This document shows positions 17,137 to 21,803 of a stretch of 21,803 nucleotides of DNA, one piece after another. The notes beneath the pieces were generated by a model. It searched no databases. It saw only the letters and a list, made by a program, of their open reading frames with translations, and was not told the origin of the DNA. Source of the stretch: a virus; IMG/VR virus record IMGVR_UViG_3300023278_001281, positions 1-21,803 of that record. One strand, 5' to 3'. Position numbers and translations under genes: made by a program. Numbering within the stretch: position 1 is the first letter of the stretch; each line of letters starts with the position of its first letter.

Positions 17137-18081
17137 ATGCAAAAGTTTTTAGATCGAGCAAGCAAGTTATACTATGAGGGTACTCCACTCCTTTCGGATG
17201 AAGAGTTTGACCTCTTAGCTGTAAAACATCACTACAACTCTGTTGGCTACACTGTTACAGATGCGGTTTCGCATACGTATCAGATGTACTCTTTACAGAA
17301 ATGTTTTGATCTTGCCAAAGCTCCATTAGATATTAACGAATGTATCTGTACTCCTAAGCTAGATGGAGCAGCAGTATCTATCCTATATGTAGACGGAAAC
17401 CTAGAGTTAGCTTTAACTCGTGGTGACGGCATACAAGGTAGAGATATTACTGATAAGATGAAACACCTAGTACCTACTAAACTCCGTCGAACAGGTCGAT
17501 TTAAAGACTTATACAATGGTGTTGTGCAGATTACTGGTGAAGTAGTTGCTCCTAGCAGTATTACTAACTCGCGTAACTTCGCTTCGGGGTCGCTTGGTTT
17601 GAATGACGTTGAGGAATTCAAAACTCGTCCCTTAGAATTCGTAGCTTATGATGCTTATCCCCATTGCGTTCCTACTTATAGTAACGAAATGAGTATATTA
17701 AAGCAGATGGGCTTGAATGTTGTTACTCGATTTGATTGCACAGACTATCCTACTGATGGCGATGTATATCGTCTCATAGATACACGTGATTTCGAGAAGT
17801 TAGGATACACTGCTAAACACCCACGGGGTGCTTTCGCTCTCAAAGAGCAGAAAGCGGGTGTCGAAACAACCCTTGTTGATGTAGTGTGGCAACTAGGTAA
17901 ATCTGGTGTAGTCAGCCCTGTAGCGCTCTTAGAGCCTGTTGTGGTAGGCGATGCAACAGTATCTAGAGCTACATTGCACAACATCCAGTATATACGCGAT
18001 TTAAACCTAGAGCTAGGATGTAAAGTGGAAATTATACGTTCAGGAGAGATCATACCTCGCGTTGTAAGACGCATAGATTGA
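17137..18081 (+). CDS. ligA: NAD-dependent DNA ligase, subunit A (adenylation and OB domains)
   Basis: The 314 residues cover the Ia start (YYEGTPLLSDEEFDLL), the adenylation domain with motif I K74-L-D-G, TRGDGIQGRDIT (94-105), ITGEVVAP (132-139), NFASGSLG (147-154), and an OB fold (WQLGKSGVVSPVALLEPVVV...ATLHN...IIRSGEIIPRV). It forms the enzyme-AMP at K74 from NAD and seals nicks. Bacterial LigA continues into zinc-finger, HhH and BRCT domains; here those lie in the next gene. AGGGA precedes the ATG. A two-gene NAD ligase is known from T5-like phages. Confidence 0.92.
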   Translation: MQKFLDRASKLYYEGTPLLSDEEFDLLAVKHHYNSVGYTVTDAVSHTYQMYSLQKCFDLAKAPLDINECICTPKLDGAAVSILYVDGNLELALTRGDGIQGRDITDKMKHLVPTKLRRTGRFKDLYNGVVQITGEVVAPSSITNSRNFASGSLGLNDVEEFKTRPLEFVAYDAYPHCVPTYSNEMSILKQMGLNVVTRFDCTDYPTDGDVYRLIDTRDFEKLGYTAKHPRGAFALKEQKAGVETTLVDVVWQLGKSGVVSPVALLEPVVVGDATVSRATLHNIQYIRDLNLELGCKVEIIRSGEIIPRVVRRID

Positions 18082-18105
18082 TTGCTACCTTCGTAAAAAT
18101 AACTC

Positions 18106-18134
18106 TTGACAATAATCTTAAAACGCCGTATAAT
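18106..18134 (+). promoter_or_regulatory. Promoter between the two ligase genes
   Basis: TTGACA 18106-18111, 17-bp spacer, TATAAT 18129-18134, box AAAAATAACTC upstream. It gives the second subunit its own transcript. Confidence 0.93.
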
Positions 18135-18160
18135 ACATATTCAATTTCAGAGGAAAGACC

Positions 18161-18910
18161 ATGACGAAAATCGAAGCCCCAACTACTTGTCCATCTTGTA
18201 GCTCAGTCTTAGAAGACGTCAACTTTCTTTTGTATTGTAGAAACGCATCTTGCGGAGCTAAGATCTCAAAATTGATAGCCCATTTTGCTACTAGCCTTAA
18301 AATCAAAGGATTAGGCCCAGCTACTATCCAAAAGCTAGACATACAGTCTCTCGAAGAATTGTATGAACTAAGCCTGGAGGAGATCGTAGATGGTCTAGGC
18401 TCTGAGAAGCTAGGCGAAAAGCTATACGCTGAGATTCTTCGCTCCACAGATGCACCTCTAAATGTCCTTTTACCGGCATTTAGTATCCCTCTTATCGGGA
18501 AATCAGCTTCGGCAAAACTATCGAAGGTCTGCATAGATATAGACGAAATAGACTACGATATGTGTCGTTCTGCTGGTCTCGGTGAGAAGGCTACTGCCAA
18601 CTTACTTCATTGGCTAGAAATGGAGTTCTTTCAACTGAATATGCTACCCTTCAGTTTCGAGTTTGTAAACAACGTAGTACCCTCAGCCACGCAAGGCGTT
18701 GTATGTATCACTGGAAAGCTAGTGAGCTACAAGACTAAAGCAGAAGCACATAAGCTCTTACAGGAGCTTGGTTATGAGGTAAAAACCAGCCTGACCAAGG
18801 ATGTCACGATTCTGGTAAATGAAAGTGGCGTAGAATCCGCCAAAACTATTAAAGCCAGAAACGCTGGCGTAGAGATTATAACTAACCTAACTGAAATTAT
18901 TGGAGAATAA
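18161..18910 (+). CDS. ligB: NAD-dependent DNA ligase, subunit B (Zn finger, HhH, BRCT)
   Basis: Four cysteines, C10-x2-C13 and C26-x4-C31, form the ligase zinc finger. Residues about 35-165 are the helix-hairpin-helix region (KIKGLGPATIQKL, DGLGSEKLGEKLYAEI, SIPLIGKSASAKLSK), and about 176-249 are a BRCT domain (TQGVVCITGKLVSYKTKAEAHKLLQELGYEVK). It provides the DNA-binding half that bacterial LigA carries in one chain, so it should assemble with the product of the preceding gene. GAGGAAAGACC precedes the ATG. Confidence 0.92.
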   Translation: MTKIEAPTTCPSCSSVLEDVNFLLYCRNASCGAKISKLIAHFATSLKIKGLGPATIQKLDIQSLEELYELSLEEIVDGLGSEKLGEKLYAEILRSTDAPLNVLLPAFSIPLIGKSASAKLSKVCIDIDEIDYDMCRSAGLGEKATANLLHWLEMEFFQLNMLPFSFEFVNNVVPSATQGVVCITGKLVSYKTKAEAHKLLQELGYEVKTSLTKDVTILVNESGVESAKTIKARNAGVEIITNLTEIIGE

Positions 18911-18914
18911 AATT

Positions 18915-19643
18915 ATGTCAACTTTACCTAAGTGGACTGACGAGCGTACTGCTCAACTAACTGAATTCGTCGGTGGCGAAAGCCCCGTATCACAAGCTAC
19001 TGTTGCAGACGCAGCTGTTCAGCTTGAAACATCTACTCGTTCCATCTCAAGCAAATTGCGCAAGATGGGTTTTGACGTAGAATTAGCCTCTGCAGGCGCT
19101 GGTAAGTCTTTTACCGATGCTCAAGAAGCTACTCTTTCTGCTTTTGTCACTGACAATAGCGGTTCATACACTTATGCAGATATTGCTGGCCATTTTGAAG
19201 ATGGTGCTTTCTCTCCTAAGTCAATCCAGGGTAAGATCCTGTCTATGGAACTGACTGGCCATGTTAAGCCTGCTCCTAAAGTAGAAGCTGTACGCACGTA
19301 CTCTTCTGACGAAGAAGCCACCTTTATCGCTATGGTAAATGCTGGTGCTTTCGTAGAAGCTATCGCTGAAGCAATGGGTCGTCCAATCAACTCTGTTCGT
19401 GGTAAGGCTCTTAGCCTCCTGCGTGCTGGTGAGATCAGTGCTATTCCTAAGCAAGAAGTAACTAAAGGCGCTTCAAAAGAAGATCCATTGGCTACCTTGG
19501 GTGATCTGAGCACTCAGACTGTTGAAGCTATCGCTGAAGCGATTGGTAAAACTGCTCGTGGTGTTAAGACTATGCTGACTCGTCGTGGCCTCGTTGCTGC
19601 TGACTATGATGGCGCAGCTAAGAAAGAAAAAGCTTCTGCTTAA
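18915..19643 (+). CDS. Four-repeat Myb/SANT-like DNA-binding protein, member 5 (242 aa)
   Basis: Four divergent copies of an about 50-residue three-helix unit: 5-54 (KWTDERTAQLTEFV...RSISSKLRKMGF), 64-116 (SFTDAQEATLSAFV...PKSIQGKILSMEL), 127-177 (TYSSDEEATFIAMV...NSVRGKALSLL) and a shorter one at 191-227 (ARGVKTMLTRRGL). It ends in a Lys/Ala-rich tail. Multi-repeat architecture suggests binding of extended DNA. GGAG nine bases before ATG, just after ligase B. Two hairpins follow the stop. Confidence 0.8.
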   Translation: MSTLPKWTDERTAQLTEFVGGESPVSQATVADAAVQLETSTRSISSKLRKMGFDVELASAGAGKSFTDAQEATLSAFVTDNSGSYTYADIAGHFEDGAFSPKSIQGKILSMELTGHVKPAPKVEAVRTYSSDEEATFIAMVNAGAFVEAIAEAMGRPINSVRGKALSLLRAGEISAIPKQEVTKGASKEDPLATLGDLSTQTVEAIAEAIGKTARGVKTMLTRRGLVAADYDGAAKKEKASA

Positions 19644-19659
19644 TCTAACTTAGTATCAG

Positions 19660-19712
19660 CTACCGAGTACTCGGTAGTTCCAATGGCAGGCTCTACGGGG
19701 TCTGCCATCTTT
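19660..19712 (+). terminator. Two hairpins after the four-repeat gene
   Basis: 19660-19677 is a perfect 18-bp palindrome, CTACCGAGTACTCGGTAG. ATGGCAG (19683-19689) pairs with CTGCCAT (19702-19708) and is followed by a short CTTT. The second may be a weak terminator. The first, being symmetric without a loop, could also be a protein site. Confidence 0.6.
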
Positions 19713-19734
19713 AATATGAATCGGGAGAATTTCA

Positions 19735-21084
19735 TTGAATATCGCTAGTGCCTTAATTAAACGCACACTTGAGTTACAAGACTTTGAGACTTGGACACAG
19801 GTGCATAAGCGTTATTTGCCTAGTGAGTATCACAGTTTGCATTCAATTATTGATAAGCATTCTGAGAAGTTCCATAAGATGCCCTCGATTGAGGATCTTA
19901 AACTTGAGATTCGTGATTCTAGTACCCGTGAGAAGCTGTACGCTGTAGAAGCTGTCAAGGCAGATGCAGAACCGTATATGCTCCTTCAGTACTTGAAGAA
20001 CGAATATACTCAGAAAGAGATCCTAACCTCGCTCGAAGATTATGTCGAAAACAGTGTAGCTTTTGAAGATGCACAAGAATCGGTTGATCACCTTCATCAA
20101 ATTGTCCTCGACATCGAAGGCAAAGTTGATCTGGAGGAACCACAGGAAAGTATGCAACGTATTGAACTGTTCGAGCCTGAGGAAGATTTAGCTAAGTACA
20201 TACCACTTGGCCTCAACGAAGAGTACGACCTTGATATTCAATTCTCCCCTAGAGATTTGGTTATGGTAGGTGGTAAACGAGGTGCAGGCAAGTCGGTAAT
20301 CTGTGCTAACATTGCAAACAATGTTTATGAATCTGGAAAGTCGGCTATCTATTTCACTATTGAGATGGATAGTCGGTCTATCTTGCAACGCTGTTGCGCT
20401 ATCGCTACTAAAGTACCTTTTTCACGTCTACGCACTAAGAATCTTAGTGTTGCTGAGTGGGAGAAAGTTGCAACATGGTGGGCGAATCGTTTTGTGAATG
20501 GGCAAGACCGTTTGAAGGAATATAAAGAACATAGAGATTTTGAGAAGTTTCACTCAGCACTAAAGACAACCTGCGAGATCCTCCCGACTCAACAGTTGAA
20601 CGTAGTCTATGATCCCTCTCTCACCTTAGCCAAGATTCGAGCCGAGCTTGATAAAAAGGTTAAGGCGATGAATGTCGGAGTCGTTATTGTCGATTATATG
20701 AACCAAGTAAGGCGGTCGAACCTTCCATCACGAGGCGGTCAGTACGACTGGACTGAGCAGATCGAAGTAAGTAAAGCATTGAAGTCAATGGCACAAGAAT
20801 ACGATTGTACCGTATTCTCACCATATCAAACAGACGCTAGTGGTGAAGCGCGTTTTGCTAAAGGTATTCTTGATGCGGCTGATGCAGCCTATACTCTTGA
20901 GACCTGGGATCACGAAGATGGTTGCATGACCTTCAATTGTGTAAAAATGCGTTCTGCTTCTATGAAGTCCTTCACATCTACAGTAGACTGGGAGTCCTTG
21001 AAAATCGGACCCGACACTGCTTTGACACCTAAAGAGAAAGACGATTCTTCCCATAAGACTGGTGAAGACGTTCACGATCTTTAA
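19735..21084 (+). CDS. DnaB-type replicative helicase (449 aa), TTG start
   Basis: An N-terminal helical domain (residues about 1-150) precedes a RecA-like core with Walker A GGKRGAGKS (179-187), the IEMD region (209-212) of DnaB motif 1a, Walker B VVIVD (316-320) followed by YMNQV, and the later LKSMAQEYDCTVFSPYQ and VKMRSASM segments typical of SF4. It would unwind DNA 5'-3' ahead of the fork as a hexamer. GGGAG lies seven to eight bases before TTG 19735; there is no ATG nearby in frame. Confidence 0.9.
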   Translation: MNIASALIKRTLELQDFETWTQVHKRYLPSEYHSLHSIIDKHSEKFHKMPSIEDLKLEIRDSSTREKLYAVEAVKADAEPYMLLQYLKNEYTQKEILTSLEDYVENSVAFEDAQESVDHLHQIVLDIEGKVDLEEPQESMQRIELFEPEEDLAKYIPLGLNEEYDLDIQFSPRDLVMVGGKRGAGKSVICANIANNVYESGKSAIYFTIEMDSRSILQRCCAIATKVPFSRLRTKNLSVAEWEKVATWWANRFVNGQDRLKEYKEHRDFEKFHSALKTTCEILPTQQLNVVYDPSLTLAKIRAELDKKVKAMNVGVVIVDYMNQVRRSNLPSRGGQYDWTEQIEVSKALKSMAQEYDCTVFSPYQTDASGEARFAKGILDAADAAYTLETWDHEDGCMTFNCVKMRSASMKSFTSTVDWESLKIGPDTALTPKEKDDSSHKTGEDVHDL

Positions 21085-21092
21085 AATAGTTC

Positions 21093-21121
21093 TTGACTTT
21101 CCTCCTCATATTGCGTATAAT
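21093..21121 (+). promoter_or_regulatory. Promoter for the genes from 21149
   Basis: TTGACT 21093-21098, 17-bp spacer, TATAAT 21116-21121, with TAAAATAGTTC upstream. It starts just after the helicase stop. Confidence 0.9.
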
Positions 21122-21148
21122 TATGTTTAATAAATGGGGAGAAAGCAA

Positions 21149-21436
21149 ATGGCACACACATTCGGTAGTTTACGACACACAACCTCAGGTAGAAGACGCA
21201 AGCCTTTACCAAAGAAACGCAATACTTATACACCAAACTTTGCTCCGCTAAAAGAGTCCGACTACTATCGTAGAGATATTATAGAGTATAGCTCCGCTAA
21301 AGAATCTGGCTCTGCTACTGAAGTAGTTGACAGATCTGGCTGGGCTGATTCTTGTAGATATACTATTGCGCCTGCATATAACAAAGGTGCGTATCAAGTA
21401 ATCAGTAGAGAAAATGTAAAGGATATTGGACGATGA
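21149..21436 (+). CDS. Hypothetical basic protein (95 aa)
   Basis: The N-terminal 35 residues are very basic (RHTTSGRRRKPLPKKRNTYTPNF) and likely disordered; the rest is polar (DYYRRDIIEYSSAKESG) with an end YQVISRENVKDIGR. GGGGAG seven bases before ATG 21149 sets the start; ATG 21134 lies inside that site. Function unknown; contact with nucleic acid is possible. Confidence 0.72.
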   Translation: MAHTFGSLRHTTSGRRRKPLPKKRNTYTPNFAPLKESDYYRRDIIEYSSAKESGSATEVVDRSGWADSCRYTIAPAYNKGAYQVISRENVKDIGR

Positions 21437-21636
21437 GCGAACATAAGAAGCCAGAGGTACTCTGGTGGTTGGACGATGATTTTGATTCAAGCTCTTGGAG
21501 CTGGGTAGACGAGACAGAGTTAGAAGAACAAGAGGTAGGGCTAGTAAAATGTGGTAAGTGTAAAAAACTGATGGGATTTCATGTTCCGTCTACAATTCAA
21601 ATATGCGTAGAATGTAAAATTGGGGTGCAAAAATGA
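21433..21636 (+). CDS. Zinc-ribbon protein with acidic N-terminus (67 aa)
   Basis: C40-x2-C43 and C58-x2-C61 form a zinc ribbon in the C-terminal half; the N-terminal half is acidic and Trp-rich (LWWLDDDFDSSSWSWVDETELEEQE). ATGA joins it to the genes on both sides. Function unknown. Confidence 0.7.
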   Translation: MSEHKKPEVLWWLDDDFDSSSWSWVDETELEEQEVGLVKCGKCKKLMGFHVPSTIQICVECKIGVQK

Positions 21637-21803
21637 GTAAAGAATTAGTAATAGAAACAGGCAAATGTAAACTACAAAGCTATACGTACCCAGTAAGAAT
21701 CTATGCAACAGATGCGGGAGCCTATAATAACCACGTCCACGGGGCATACCAAGATTCTATGGGTTGGCAAGCGTGTACATGGAACAAGCATGGGCATTCT
21801 ACT
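21633..21803 (+). CDS. Hypothetical protein, 3' end outside window
   Basis: Starts with ATGA overlap and reads 57 residues to the window end (ELVIETGKCKLQSYTYPVRIYATDAGAYNNHVHGAYQD). The sequence after residue 20 is Tyr/His/Asn-rich. Not recognised in this fragment. Confidence 0.6.
   Translation, partial: MSKELVIETGKCKLQSYTYPVRIYATDAGAYNNHVHGAYQDSMGWQACTWNKHGHST

Noticed and set aside
17280-18534. Minus-strand frames opposite the ligase genes
   Set aside because: Shadows of two clearly conserved plus-strand genes.
1-21803. CRISPR array, insertion sequence, integrase or attachment site
   Set aside because: No regularly spaced repeats, transposase, recombinase or flanking inverted repeats were seen.

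Overview
The window looks like part of the genome of a lytic tailed double-stranded DNA bacteriophage. It is densely packed with short genes that overlap by the four bases ATGA, and it carries phage replication, nucleotide-metabolism and lysis genes. Near-perfect sigma-70 promoters (TTGACA, 17 bp, TATAAT) stand in front of almost every gene group, so the host should be a bacterium with a sigma-70-like housekeeping factor, possibly a marine gammaproteobacterium. That host and habitat are inferred only from promoter style and remembered relatives. I see no integrase, transposase, CRISPR array or virion structural gene.

Layout. 1-734: the end of a DnaQ-like exonuclease gene and three tiny genes in one translationally coupled run, closed by a terminator. 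735-1517: non-coding, with GC-rich palindromes, repeats and -35 boxes that lack -10 boxes. 1448-3384: a rightward early-type block with three tandem paralogues of a small acidic protein, a Myb/SANT-like DNA-binding protein and small unknowns. 3385-3876: a gene-free transcription unit that appears to encode a large structured RNA with a tRNA-like element near its 3' end and a terminator. 3883-5190: tandem operator-like repeats, a promoter, five small genes and a terminator. 5190-5786: gene-free, with a good leftward promoter at 5626-5654 and possibly a second non-coding RNA.

5787-11837 is read leftward from three strong promoters and perhaps one weak one. It contains a Myb-like regulator, ribosomal protein bS21, an HExxH metalloprotease-like protein, zinc ribbons, an AbrB-like protein, two MazG-like NTP pyrophosphohydrolases, a GroES co-chaperonin and many tiny membrane proteins. 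11838-21803 is read rightward: small genes, a GH24 lysozyme with a 3TM holin, a conserved phage protein that appears to start at AUC, ThyX, a DUF3310 protein, HTH/Myb-like proteins, a PC4-like ssDNA-binding protein, an NAD-dependent DNA ligase split over two genes, a four-repeat DNA-binding protein, a DnaB-type helicase, and a cut-off gene at the window end.

How it fits together. ThyX and the MazG proteins shape the nucleotide pools. Ligase, helicase and the PC4-like protein act in replication or repair. GroES and bS21 would modify host folding and translation. Five Myb/SANT-like proteins form a dispersed family that may bind DNA or regulate. The most unusual points are the large structured RNA, the AUC start, a leaderless mRNA in the same operon as the phage bS21, and promoters built into the 3' ends of genes.
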